Position numbers and translations under genes: made by a program | Notes under the pieces: generated by a model | Databases searched by the model: none | What the model was told of the DNA's origin: nothing | Seen by the model: the letters and a program-made list of their open reading frames with translations, nothing else | Part shown: piece after piece, positions 50,504 to 62,690 of the stretch | Layout of the letters: the number at the start of each line of letters is the position of its first letter | How positions within the stretch are numbered: the stretch's first letter is position 1 | Assembly: GCF_016545825.1 (NCBI RefSeq) | Contig: NC_052613.1 | Location: 52,992,112-53,056,111, forward strand | DNA length: 64,000 nt | From: Eucalyptus grandis | Taxonomy: Eukaryota > Streptophyta > Magnoliopsida > Myrtales > Myrtaceae | Direction of reading: 5' to 3'

Positions 50504-50839
50504 TTAAAAGAATTCAAGCATAAAGATGAAGATAGTTAGTGGCGGTTCTCGCCAACCCGGATTTTTCTGATAACATCGGCATTCAATCATAGCCTGGCAA
50601 AGTCGTCCATTGCCTTTTGCAAAGTCAAAAATAAGAATCCAGCGCTGCTCATTTCTTTCGGTATTCCGTTTGACAAATTCGCCCCTCCCTTCATGAGGAA
50701 TGCCGATTACACATATAATATCTATCCCATCAATTTCAGTGCAATTTCGTAAATATGCCCTTGTTCCTAAAAGATGGGGCTTATGTTGAAAGATACCTAA
50801 GTCAGCTGATAGGCGCCGGCCCATATGTTTGGGTGCCAT
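50504..50839 (-). other. Open reading frame of unknown status
   Basis: A 111-codon frame that overlaps the left flank of the foldback element. The segment RNCTEIDGIDI is encoded by the 44-46 bp sequence that is repeated at 52520-52563. No domain recognised. It may be the end of an older gene fragment into which the element was inserted. Confidence 0.25.
50706..50751. repeat. Left flanking direct repeat of the foldback element
   Basis: 46 bp starting ATTACACATATAATATC and ending GCAATTTCGTA. It is repeated at 52520-52563 minus two bases. Confidence 0.9.
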
Positions 50840-51916
50840 TCCAGCGTTAAACTGACGAAGGGTATTGGCCGCTCCCCTGCCAAGAAAAACATAAGGGTTG
50901 GGTTAACAACCCATAAGACCAGACCTAGACAAGTCTATAAAAGGCCTATAGGGAAACAAAGGGGAGAACCCTCCTGGGGAGAGTGACCTCTTATGCCTCT
51001 GTTCCTAAAGGATGGGGCTTAGGTTGAAAGATACCTAAGTCAGCTAATAGGCGCTGACCCATAAGTTTGGATGCCCTCCCGGCGTTAAACTGACGGAGGG
51101 TATTGGCCGCTCCCCTGCCAAGAAAAACACAAGGGCTGGGTTAACACCCGTAAGACTTCTTTTTCATTAATAAACTTATAAGACCTTGGAACAATTAGAT
51201 AGACCTAGGCAGGTCTCTAAAAGGCCTACAGGGAAACAGAGGGGAGGAGAGTGACCCCTTATGCCCCTGTTCCTAAAGGATAGGGCTTGGGTTGAAAGAT
51301 ACCTAAGTCAGCTGATAGGTGCCGGCCCATAAGTTTGGGTGCCCTCCCGGCGTTAAATTGACGGAAGGTATTAGCCGCTCCCCTGCCAAGAAAAACATAA
51401 GGGCTGGGTTAACACCAGTAAAAATTGGACTTGAGCAGGTCCTTAAAAAGCGGGGTGTTTCACCGGGGAAGGTCTGGAATCAGGGTGACTTCCCTACCCC
51501 CCGAAAGGGGGTTGTGGCTGGTAAGCTCGCGCATGATATCCTCCGTTAACCTAGGAGGGACATGGTTGAGCGAGGGAGCCTTTTAAGGACCTGCTTAGGT
51601 CCGTCTTTTTTACGTGTAGAACCCCGTGAGGGGCTGAATCACGGGACGTTTTGTATCCGTCCAACGATAGATTTTTTCACGAGGGGGATCTTCCTCGGGG
51701 GTTTCACCCCTAGGGACTTTGATTCCCTTGGTTTACTTCCCCTCTAGGCCGTTAGACTGCACCTGGAAGGAGCTTTTTAAGGTCCTGCTCAGGACCATTT
51801 TTGGCGGCGACGGTCGCCGCCATAATGCCCCTTACGGGGCACCCCCCTTCCTTTTCTGCGCTTCACGCCCGGGTGTTTCACCAGGGAAGGCCACTGGAAT
51901 TCATGGTGGCTTACCC

Positions 51917-51932
51917 CGCGCGCGCGCGCGCG
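51917..51932. repeat. (CG)8 tract
   Basis: Eight CG units inside the foldback core, next to CCCC on the left and GAAAGGGGGG on the right. Alternating CG can adopt Z-DNA. Confidence 0.95.
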
Positions 51933-52519
51933 AAAGGGGGGTTGTGGCGGGTAAGCCTGCGCATGATACTCTCCATTCACCCAGGAGGGACATGCTTGAG
52001 CGGGGGAGCCTTTTAAAGACATGCTCAGGTCCTTAGTCTTACGGGTGTTAACCCAACCCTTATGTTGTTTTTCTTGACAGGGGAGCGGCCAATACCCTTA
52101 GTCAGTTTAACGCCGGGAGGGCACCCAAACTTATGGGCTGGCGCCTATAAGCTAACTTAGGTATCTTTCAACTTAAGCCCCATCCTTTAGGAACATGGGC
52201 ATAAGGGGTCACTCTCCCCAGGAAAATTCTCCCCTCTATTTCCCTGTAGGCCTTTTATAGACCTGCCAAGGTCTGAAATCTTTTTTATGGGTGTTAACCC
52301 AGCCCTTATGTTTTTCTTGGCAGGGGAGCGGCCAATACCCTCCGTCAGTTTAACGCCAAGAGAGCACCCAAACATATGGGCCGACGCCTATCAGCTAACT
52401 TAGGTATCTTTCAACCTAAGTCCCATCCTTTAGGAACAGGGGCATAAGGGGTCACTCTCCCCAGGAGGGTTCTCCCCTCTGTTTTCCTGTAGGCCTTTTA
52501 TAGACCTGCCTAGGTCTGA

Positions 52520-52563
52520 ATTACACATAATATCTATCCCATCAATTTCAGTGCAATTTCGTA
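52520..52563. repeat. Right flanking direct repeat of the foldback element
   Basis: 44 bp, starting ATTACACATAATATC and ending GCAATTTCGTA. Confidence 0.9.
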
Positions 52564-55500
52564 CCCACACGCATTGAATCTTGTCATTTTCCCCAATATT
52601 TGATTAATTTAGTTGTACAATCAATATTCCTGAAAAATATTGAACAATAATAGGAAACAATTCACCAACTCGTTATATGTCATCAAGCGTTTACTTACTA
52701 TTCATTAGTAGGTGACATGAATTTCGATGCATAGCAGCTTTTAAGTAAATGGAGGAACCATCCACACTTTGACAAGGACATTTTCATTAATAAATCCTCT
52801 ATCGTATAATATAAAAAGAAAAAAAGGAATCAATCATGGTTGCTGTTCGAGTCTTGTTAATGGGTGCCGTAAGGAAAGCTTGGTAGGGCAAAAGCTATCA
52901 AAAATCCAAAACTATGCTTATTATGATATCTTTATCATCATTTTTTTGTGATACGAAAAATCTAAAATTTGTACTCATGTGACATATTTGCTATCCGTTA
53001 AAAATCTGTTAATGAGATCCTTAGAAATCTACCTATATGGATGCCAGAAAGCAAATACTATTGACAAGGCGTAAACATGCCTTAAGTGAAATAAAAATTG
53101 ATATTATTTTGGTTAAAAAATCATTTAACAGAACTTTGATTGATGGTAAATGTGTCAGATACAGGTTTATGGTTTTTTATATCACAAGAAAAATTTTATA
53201 ATAAATGCGTCACGGTGGGCATAATTTGAGATTTTTGATATCACAAAAAAATTCTAGATAAATGTGTCATAATTGACATATTTTGGGATTTTTGTGTGAC
53301 TTTTTTCCTCTGTTCTCATTTTTAATGTATTTATAACACGAGAAAGACAATGCATAGATAATTTTATTTTAATCGAGGTGTTTAACAACTACTTAAAAAT
53401 GAAATTCTTTATGAGAAGACAAGTACTTCAACTTATTACAATATTTAAATATTAAACCATATAATTATTTAACAGCTTAAATTTTTAAAATAATTGACAA
53501 TTGTCGCACAAAATCTTTCAAAGATATCAAATTTGGACCCTGGCAGAAGCTTAACAAAAGCTGGATATTCATCTAAAAATCCCAAAAAGTTGCCATCACG
53601 TTCGTCCGAATTCATCTTTGGAATTTTTGTTTTCTTTATTAGAGGATAATATTTTGCAATCATGCGATTCGTTGACTATAATAATTCACTATACAGAAAT
53701 TTCGTAAGCTATTACGATCATTGGCAATTTGGCAACTTGATGATATCAAATATGATATCAACTCTTAGCAAGACTCTCAAATCAATCAAACAACTCAACA
53801 TTTTTGCAAATTTATCCTTACATTCACTTTTAGCAAATTAAATATCTTTCAATTCTTGTACTTTAGTCGTAATTTCAAATATCTCGCCGTCAATTATATT
53901 CAGTATCTCAGTTGTAATTTTCAAATTTTCGCCTTTGATTAAATTCCAATGTTTTTTGTTCATCACATTTTGTCGTCAATTAAATTCCGTAAAGCTTTTT
54001 ATATCATGAGGTTTCATCGTTGATTAATGTATTCCATTAATACAATTCCCGTCTGGAATCGCTAAAGAATTCATCTCCTTTTAATAAAAATGAAAGAACG
54101 AATTTCGACATAAGATATTGGGTCGATGATGCGATTTCGATGAGACACATCTGTCGAATGAATTCCAGTCCTTCATCGAGCAATCCTGCAACCTAAGCAA
54201 GATGTTGCAGAAGATACCGCTTCCAAAATAGCTGACCAGCAGCTGTCGCGGAATGTCTTATTTTTAGAACTTAAAAAGAATTCTCCATTTTAACCATGCT
54301 TTGTTTTCATATACAGGTGATCAATCTTCTCAAATCTTCATAGAGGAATCCAGGTTGGCAGATTGATCGGGATGACATCACGAGATTTCGATATATCAAA
54401 TATTAAAGTCAACTAATCGCATGGTTGCAAAATATTATCCTCCAATAAGAAAAGCAAAATTTTCAAAGTTGAATTCGGACCAAGGTGATGGTATCACTAT
54501 CATATAGTGTCGCAACTCCCTGATTTCCTTCTCCGATTATTTTTTGAGCCGCTAGATACAAGTGTGACATAATTATTTAATATTATAACAATTTCTTTTA
54601 TATGTAAATTGGACTTTGGCCTAAAACTTAATGTGAAAAGATATGACAAGCGATGTGAACAAGAGTTTTGAAAAGATTCGAACTCGGAAACCTCCTACTT
54701 TGATACTACATAAAATTTTGTAGCACCTCTATCGGTTATTAAAAACAATTTAAGCTGTTAGGTGAAGACGTGATTTATTATTAAAATATTATTATACATC
54801 GATTGGCTTTATTTGAAAATGAAGCCATATATGTCCCTCAAATTTAGTTTAACTTTCGACAAAAAAATATTAGTTTAACTTTTGACTAGGTACTTCAATT
54901 GAGGATTGTATTTTTTGATTTTGTTTGTATCGTGAAAAATAAATGATTTAAAAATATTTTCTTAAACATATTTACTTATATGTATTACTTAAAATAATTA
55001 ATCAATGTAAATTTTTTTATTATCGACAACAATTTATGTTTAAATGTTTTTACAAAGGATGAAAATATTTTTCATTTATTTATTTTTATAAATGATATTT
55101 AAAAAAATACTTTTTAAATTATTCATTTTCACGAAATATCTAAATAAAAAGAACGTGACAGTACGGTGGAAGTAGTTTAGGGATGATGACTATTTTCGTC
55201 CACTCATTCCTTAATCATTGCACGTGCTGCAACTTGAGTCTCCCAATCCTTCAAAAAAATGGTTTCCTTCCAGCTGTTTAACAAATGGGCATCCCCCCAA
55301 ATTTATTCGTGTGCACACTAACTAATAAAGCTAAAATTATTTACATAAATAGATTATGATTTCTGATTCCCATAAAAAATTATAAAACGACAACGTGTTT
55401 ATGGCTTGGCTTCCATTCATGTGCGAAATAATTCAGCAAGTTGCCATTAAATTTATGATGACAAAGCCCAGTTAGGTTGTATTTGGCCTGGACGTTTTTA

Positions 55501-55800
55501 TTCATTTCGAATATAGCTTATGAATTAACTTAAATTCTTTTGTTACATTCTTGATAAAGATATCATACTGACGATTATCGACAAAAGTCCATCAAATATA
55601 TAACGATCTTTGGGTATGAGTATGTAGGGCTTTATGTATATTTCTGCGCATTAAAACAAAAGTAAAACACAAAAAAGAGAGATTTAAAGAGTCACACGTA
55701 TTTTCTAAACGAAAAAGAACGTTTTTACCCCCGGAATCATTCACGTATTAATAGAACACGTAAAACAAAACCCTACTTTCCCGTTGACTTTTCTTCGTCT
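52564..55800. other. AT-rich intergenic region with an inverted repeat
   Basis: About 3.2 kb without a supported gene. It contains a roughly 90-bp inverted repeat pair (53589-53678 and 54407-54494) and short repeats of the type TTTTGTGATA...TGTCA that also occur at 58320-58650 and 60610-60960. Confidence 0.55.
53589..54494. repeat. Inverted repeat pair, about 90-bp arms
   Basis: The right arm reads AGTCAACTAATCGCATGGTT, GCAAAATATTATCCTC and TGAATTCGGAC. The reverse complement of the left arm gives the same with scattered changes, roughly four in five bases matching by eye. The spacer is about 730 bp. It may be a transposon remnant or two inverted copies of a gene fragment. Confidence 0.7.
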
Positions 55801-55810
55801 TCCCGCCTTC

Positions 55811-55818
55811 TATATAAA
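55811..55818 (+). promoter_or_regulatory. TATA box of the BAHD gene
   Basis: TATATAAA stands 140 bp before the ATG at 55951, leaving a leader of about 105 nt if transcription starts 30 bp downstream. Confidence 0.7.
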
Positions 55819-55950
55819 TCCACCCGATATTGCGAGGGTTGGTTGTAAAAAGTATCGCCCCATACCTTCTTTCTTCCTCAAGCTTGAGCAGTCGCTCAGC
55901 ACATCATTTCACACTCTCTCTAGGAGTTCGAAACCGCGAAGACAAAAGCC

Positions 55951-58270
55951 ATGACGATGGCCGACGTCGAAGTGGAAGTCGTCTCCAGCGACACCATCAA
56001 GCCCTCGTCGCCAACTCCGGACCATCTCCGCCATTACAAGCTCTCCTTCCTCGACCAGATACAAGTCCCCGTGTTCATGCCCTTGGTCCTCTTCTTCCCG
56101 AGGGACGATGATGTGTCGCTCGACGAGAAACGTGGCCGAATCAGGCAGGCTCTGGCCAAGGCCTTGACCCAGTTCTACCCTCTTGCGGGTCGGGTCAGGG
56201 ACAACCTCTACGTCGACTGCAACGACGAGGGCGCTTTGTACGTGGAGGCTAGGGTCAGGTGCGAGCTCTCGGATATCCTTGAGAACCCGGTCCCTCGGGT
56301 TCTGAATAGGTTCTTGCCGCGCCAGATCGACGATGTGCAGGACTTGGCTGTGGCTGTTCAGGTATAAAAATCCGGAAAATTACAGAAGAAATTATTTTTC
56401 GGAACGCTAACTTGAAACGAGTATCTGGATTACTTTTTTCTCCCTTGGCTGATACTTACACTGCAAACCTTCTTATTCTTTTGCCTTCAATTTAGATCGA
56501 AAACATTACCCAACATCATGCATCAGGTTGTATTATACAACAGTTTACTGCAGAACCAAACTTCTGACATATGCAATCTCGAGGGGCTCACAAGGTAGTT
56601 AGCTAAAAAAAATCACACACCATAGCCTATTTAAATGCGTTCATGTCTCTGTTATTTATCCAGGAATCTAGCTCAGGGTGGCAAGATAAAAAAGAACTGC
56701 AACACCTAGCTTAAGCGAGCGCAAGCTTTAGAAATTTTCTCTCGAACCTTGTAGATTAAACTGTAATACAAATTGCACCATGTAGCACCATGTAGCAATT
56801 GATCAAGAGGTAGATGGCCGCGCTAGCCTCCATGAAATCATCGTTACTTATGATCTTGTGTTGACTCTGATGTATTTTTACATGCATAAATATAGCCGAC
56901 GTGGTAAATGGAGATAATTTTTGAATATCCGGGATCGAAAGATGATTATTTTGAATGGATTTCTGCGACTTCATATTTTTACTATCTGAACATGCAACGT
57001 CGTCACCCACTTCCGATGTTTGCGCTCTCTACACAGGTCAACTTCTTCGAGTGCGGTGGCTTAGCCCTCAGCCTCTTGATCTCCCACAAGGTCGCCGACG
57101 CCCTCTCCTACTTCACCTTCCTAAACAGCTGGGCTGCCACCGCCCGAGGCGACACAGATATCATTGATCCCTGCTTCAGCTCCTCCGAGCTCTTCCCACC
57201 CATCAACCTCTCTGGCTTCCAGACGTCCACTGGCATCGTCAAGGACAACATCTCCACTAGGCGCTTTGTTTTTGATGCCGCCACTATCGCCTCGCTCCGT
57301 GAGCAGTTGACGGACCTCAACAATGCTGCCGCTGCTGCCACCACCGTCGACCACCAGCGCTCCCGCCCAACCCGAGTCGAGGCCCTATCGTCTTTCCTAT
57401 GGAGCCGCTACATGGCGAGCACACAGCCCATCGACACCAGAGGAGACAAGCTCTACACTGTGCTCCACGCTGTGAATCTCCGGACAAGGATGGAGCCGCC
57501 GATGTCGGGGCACCACTTTGGCAACATCAGTAGGTTGGCGATTACGGTGCCCACCAAGGACGCTGTTGTGGACGGAGGCCACAAGATAGTACACCAGGTG
57601 ATGAGCACTATCAAACTGGGGGGAGCCAATGGCTCCCTGTCAATATATTAAGACTGATTTATAAAAGAGAAATATTAGACACATTAAGACCGGTTTGTGA
57701 AATTGATTTATATTGAAGTTTCGAACTATTTACTGCTAGATATAGTCCACCTGTTTAAAAGTCAATTTGCAGCCTGACGCAGAACTTATAGTAAACTATT
57801 TTCCCGGATCAATCTTCAGTAAACTGGCAAATTTCAATGATCATATGCCAACAGAAGATATGTTTCGTTTCTCAAACGAAAAATTCTCGGTGCGCCATTG
57901 CACAGGTGAGGGAAGCGATCAAGCAGGTGGACGGGGAGCACATAAAGAAGCTCCGGGACGGGGAGGGTTACCTGAACTGGCTAAAGGAGCGGTCGGCGAG
58001 GATCTCGCAGGGCGAGGTGGTGTCGTTCAGCTTCACGAGCTTGTGCCGGTTCCCGATCTATGAGGCGGACTTTGGGTGGGAAAGCCCACCTGGGCCGGCT
58101 CGGCGAGCCTCACTTTCAAGAATCTGGTTGTCTTCATGGACACCAAGTCCGGCGACGGCATCGAGGCCTGGGTCCACCTCAAGGAGGACGACATGGCCAA
58201 GTTCGAGCAAGACAAAGAGTTGCTTGCGCTCGTTTCGCCTTCCGTGAGCGTCAAAAGTTGTGCATTTTAG
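55951..58270 (+). CDS. BAHD acyltransferase, vinorine synthase-like
   Basis: Transfers an acyl group from acyl-CoA to an alcohol or amine of a specialised metabolite; cytosolic. Exons 55951-56361, 57037-57597, 57906-58270 (TAG). Start MTMADVEVEVVSSD; a second ATG follows at 55957. Family motifs: FYPLAGRVRDN near residue 80, the catalytic ISHKVADALS (HXXXD) at the start of exon 2, and DFGW near the C-terminus. The DFGWGKP motif is broken: GGGTGG then AAAGCC at 58076-58086 lacks one G. The frame carrying GKPTWAGSASLTFKN and the end SVSVKSCAF resumes just after it. The lengths sum to 1337 nt, one short of 446 codons. Two introns, at the C-terminal side of AVAVQ and of KIVHQ. A copy of its last 14 codons lies at 60507-60551, so the locus has been duplicated at its 3' end. 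Substrate not predictable. Confidence 0.92.
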
Positions 58271-60490
58271 TTGGTGAAGTTGGCCAGAAAGGGTGGCCTT
58301 GGTATGAATAGGGACTCTGTTTCAATTAGGTTTCTTATTTTTAATCACAAAAAACCCGAAACTATGCCCACCGTCATATAAATATTCGGAACTTTTTTTC
58401 TATCACTAAAAATCCTATAATTACCAATTGTAACACAAATAATCCAAACTTTCTATGTCATAAAAATTCCTGAACTTATACTAGTGTGACAAGTATACCG
58501 AATTGAAATAAAGGATATATATAATTTGGGGTTTCTTTTACCAAAAAAAAGTTGGGGATATATGTGTCATAGTGGGCAAGCTTAGGGTGGTGACACAAAA
58601 AAATATTTGGAGTATTTGTATTGCTACGAACATAATTTGAGGTTTTTGTGATATTTGTCTTTTATTTTGTGGCTTTTCATGTGGATTTTTTTTTTTTTGT
58701 GTGAATGCAGTAATAAAGCTTGAAATGCAATTGTAGATTTCTGAAATGGAACAAAAAAAGAAAATACATAGAATAACCTTGCAACGTCTTTATGTCCGAA
58801 GATGTCCGTGGTTGGAGCTCGGAGTCATTATAGTTTTTGAAAGTGATATTACTTGATGCGAATGAAACATTAAATAAATGGATCATATCCATTCGTAAAA
58901 AGAGTCTTTGACCAATTTTTTAAACCTCTTCACACCACTCAATATTAGTCTTCAATTAGAATAGGAGTGACGAGGTGATGTGATGATTAGAAATGAGCAT
59001 CGAGTCTGATTCAACTTGGGAACCAGATCGAATCGGATTTGTTGACACTAGGTGAAAGCGAATTGGTTCATAAGAGCGAGGGTATTTCTTGTCAGCTAGG
59101 CAAGATGCGCCGATCTTCATCTCAACGCCACCTTACCAGCTCATTCCATTACCCCTCCCCAAACATGTCCACCCAGTCGTTCTAGTCCGTCAGCATGGCG
59201 CTCACCAACGTCTCTATGTTGCTCACGTGCCACGTGAAATCCTAACCCATGACCTGACTCTAGCATTGAAAAGCTCCCTCATTGACTCGGTGAGTCAGTC
59301 TATGGAATCGCCCATTCTTCAGAAATAACAATTTAATGAGGAAAATTTGCTAAGAATTGGAGCTTGAATTGGGTTCGAGTTGCTAAAAATTGTATTATAT
59401 AAACATAGGTCATATAGTTAAATGGATCAATTTGGATTGGACTATTTTCAACCGAACCAAACTCAAACCACCTCACCCGGTTAACAAGCCTAAATGTAGC
59501 CTAAAGAGTTTTTATTTTTTCAAAGTGATGGTTGTATTACTACTTATATCCTTGTGTTTGGTGAATCAATCTAACAAATTTCATGAAAGTTCAATTTTCT
59601 AAACTCTCTCATTGATTTGGTTAGTTAATAAACAATGGTTAATACCATGAAAAACTCAAATTAGTATACATGTGACAAAATTATCTTAAACTAATATTTT
59701 ATTTACGAAAAATCTCAAACTTGTACACTTGTGATAAATTTAAAATTAATAATTTCATTCCCTACATTAGCTTTATGATGAAAAATTAGGGAAGGAACTG
59801 AAAGAGTAAATCAATGACAAAAAAGATAAAAGTATAAAAATTAATGTATATGATGATCAAGACTAAAGTCCCTTGACTATATATAGACTGCATCAACGCG
59901 AAATGCTCGTGAATGATATTGATCGAAAGTGATCCCATGGGTAGCCATTGTCATAGCGCCCAGCAGTTAGGAAATGTGTTTTTACATGGACGAGGCGGAT
60001 CGCATATGATCAATTTTCTATGTCAGTACGTGTAAGAAATTCCATGCGCAATCCGATTTATCTTATTTTACTTTACCCTAATCATACAATTGTAACCTTC
60101 TTACGAGATTTTCACCTTTGAGTACTAATTATGAGATGGAATTATTCCAGTTGCAAGTGCATTTGAAGATTTCTTTTTCTTTTTTAGTAAGGCATTCGAG
60201 TTATCAAAATAAAGCCAATATTTTCCTCCAGCCCACGTAACTCAAAATTTGCAAAATTCTGACGTTCGGCCATTTTGATGCTCAAAGCTATACATAAGTG
60301 AGAATTATCGATATCTATATCCCTATCATGCCCAATAAAAAGATAAATAAGAATTATGCTCCATAAATTTTACGTCATAAACATGGCATTTCTTTATTAG
60401 TCAAAATAAAATGTTCGGATGTCAGGTTATAATGTTAATGAGTGTCCTCAGAGATAGAATCAAAACAAGTGCATCCCAATATGATGCGAT
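58228..60490. repeat. Tandem segmental duplication, unit 1
   Basis: Begins within the last exon of the BAHD gene (GCGCTCGTTTCGCC) and extends about 2.26 kb. It ends in a truncated copy of the dispersed module (60283-60480). The second unit starts immediately after it with the same BAHD sequence. Confidence 0.85.
60283..60480. repeat. Dispersed module, copy 2 (truncated)
   Basis: Matches the first about 200 bp of 63070 onward, including CTCCATAAATTTTACGTCAT and AAACATGGCATTTCTT. It stops where tandem unit 2 begins. Confidence 0.8.
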
Positions 60491-60506
60491 TGATAGAATC
60501 AAAGCG

Positions 60507-60551
60507 CTCGTTTCGCCTTCCATGAGCATTAAAAGCTGTGCGTTTTAGTTG
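60507..60551 (+). pseudogene. 3' tail fragment of a BAHD acyltransferase gene
   Basis: Fourteen codons plus TAG reading ALVSPSMSIKSCAF, against ALVSPSVSVKSCAF at the end of the intact gene. No upstream exon is present, so this is a by-product of the tandem duplication, not a gene. Confidence 0.9.
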
Positions 60552-62690
60552 GTGAAGTTGGCCAAAAAGGGTGGCGTTGTTATGAATACGGAATTTGTTT
60601 CTATTAGGTTTCTTATTTTTGATCACAAAAAACATCAAACTATGCCCACTACACAAATACCTTCCCTGAAAACCCTAAAATTACCAATTGTAACACAAAT
60701 ATTCCAATCTTTCTCTCGCATCATAAAAAATCCCGAACTTATACCAGTGTGACAACTATACCTTAAAATGGAATTGAAATAAAGGGCATATATATCATAC
60801 ATATATAGTTTGGGTTTTTTCGTGACAATATAAAGTTGGGGATACATATGTCACAGTGAGCAAGTTAAGAGTTTTTGGTGACAATTTTTTTTTGGGAGTA
60901 TTTGTATCACTTTGAACATAATTTGAAGTTTTTTGTGATAATTTTATTTTATTTTTTGGCTTTTCATGTGATTTTTTTGGTGTGAATGTAGTAATAAAGC
61001 TTGAAATGCAATTGTGGATTTTCTGAAATTAAACAAAAAAAGAAAAAGAAAATATATAGAATAACCTTATAACGTCTTTATGTCTGGGTGGCTGGAGCTC
61101 CGACTCATTATAGTTTTTGAAAGTGAAATTACTTGATGTGAATGAAACATTAAATAAATGAGTCATATTCATTTGTAAAAGAGTCTCTTCGCCAATTTTT
61201 TAAACCTCTTCACACCACTCAATATCAGTCCTCAATTAAGATGGGGTGACAAGGCGATGTGATGATTAGGAGTGAACATTGAGTCTGATTCAACTCAAGA
61301 ACCAGATCAAACCGAGTCTATTGACATGTAGGTGGAAGTGAATTGGATCACAAGAGTGAGGGTTTTGCTCATAAGCGAGGCAAGATTTGCCACTCTTCAC
61401 CTCATCGCCACATTTCCACCCCATTCCATTACCCCTCCTCGAACATGTCCACCCAGTTGTTCTTGCTTGCTAGCATGGCGCTCACCGACGTCTCTATGTT
61501 GCTCATGTGCCACACAAAATCCTAACCCACGACTTGACTCAAGCACTTGAGCTCCCTCATCGACTCGGTGAGCCGATCTATGGAATCACCTATTCTTTAG
61601 AAATAACAATTTAATGAGGAAAATTTACTAAGAATTTGAGCCTGAATTGGTTTTAAGTTGCTAAAAATTGTAGTGTATAAACATAGGTCATATGGATTAA
61701 ATGGGTCAGTTTGGATTATATCATTTATGACCGACCCAAACCCAACCACCTAATTGTTCTTTGTGCATCGACACGGCACTCACCAACGTCTCTATGTTGC
61801 TCATGTGCCACACAACATCCTAACCCACGACCTAACTAGAGCACCTATGCTCCCTCATCAACTCGATAAGCAGGTCAACGGAATCACCCATTCTTCAGAA
61901 ATAACAATTCAATGAGGAAACTTTGCTAAGAATTGGAGCCTGAATTGGATTCGATTTGCTAAAAATTGTATTGTATAAACATAGGTTATATGAGTTAAAT
62001 GAGTCAATTTAGGTTGTACCATTTTCGACTGACCCAAATCTGACCACCCCACCTATTTGACAAGTCTAGACGTAGCCTAAAGAGTTTTCATTTGTGAAAG
62101 TGATGGTTGTATTGCTACATTTTTCCTTGTGTTTGGTTAATCAATTAAACAAATCTCATGAAAGTTCGATTTTCTAAACCCTGTCATTGATTTGGTTAAT
62201 TAATAAAAATGATTAATACCATAAAAAATCCCAAATTAGTAGAAATTTGACAAATTTATCAAAAATTAACTTTTTAACTATGAAAAACCTCAAATTCGTA
62301 CACCTCTAACAATTGTTAAAGTTAATCATTTCATTCTCTACATTAGCTTTGTGATGAAAAATTAGGGAAGGATCCAAAAGAGTATATCAATTAGAAAAAA
62401 AAGAGTATAAAAATTAATGCATATGATGATCAAAATTAACGTCCCTTGACTACATATAGACTACATCAATACGAAATGCTCGTGAATGATGTTTGATCGA
62501 AAGTAATCCCCTGGGTTGCCATTGTCATAGTGCCTAGCAGTTAGGAAATGTGTTTTACATAGATGAGGCGGACCGCATATGTTCAATTCTCTATATCATT
62601 ATGTGTAAGAAATTCCATGTGCAATCCGATTTATTTTATTTTATTTTATTTTATTCGCATCAATCAATTGTAACCTTACGAGATTTTCAG

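Larger units (their letters stand above)
50706..52563. mobile_element. Foldback-type compound repeat with 44-46 bp flanking direct repeat
   Basis: Left arm: three direct copies of a 190-270 bp unit (starts about 50754, 50993, 51261), each running from CTGTTCCTAAAGGAT through GATACCTAAGTCAGCT, GGCGTTAAA and TGGCCGCTCCCCTGCCAAG to GGTTAACA. Right arm: two inverted copies (about 52036-52280 and 52286-52519). The centre (51455-52030) holds two direct copies of another unit starting GGGTGTTTCACC. The whole is flanked by 50706-50751 and 52520-52563, which are the same sequence apart from a TA. GC content is far above the surroundings. Short frames occur (for example 51319-51549) but no transposase was found. 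Confidence 0.7.

Noticed and set aside
51319..52375. Several short frames inside the foldback element
   Set aside because: The same frame recurs because the underlying unit is repeated. No domain, and the copies do not share a common reading frame length.
56908..57651. Single 247-codon BAHD frame starting at 56908
   Set aside because: It reads through the end of intron 1. A proper acceptor (CTCTACACAG) at 57036 joins exon 1 ending AVAVQ to NFFECGG.
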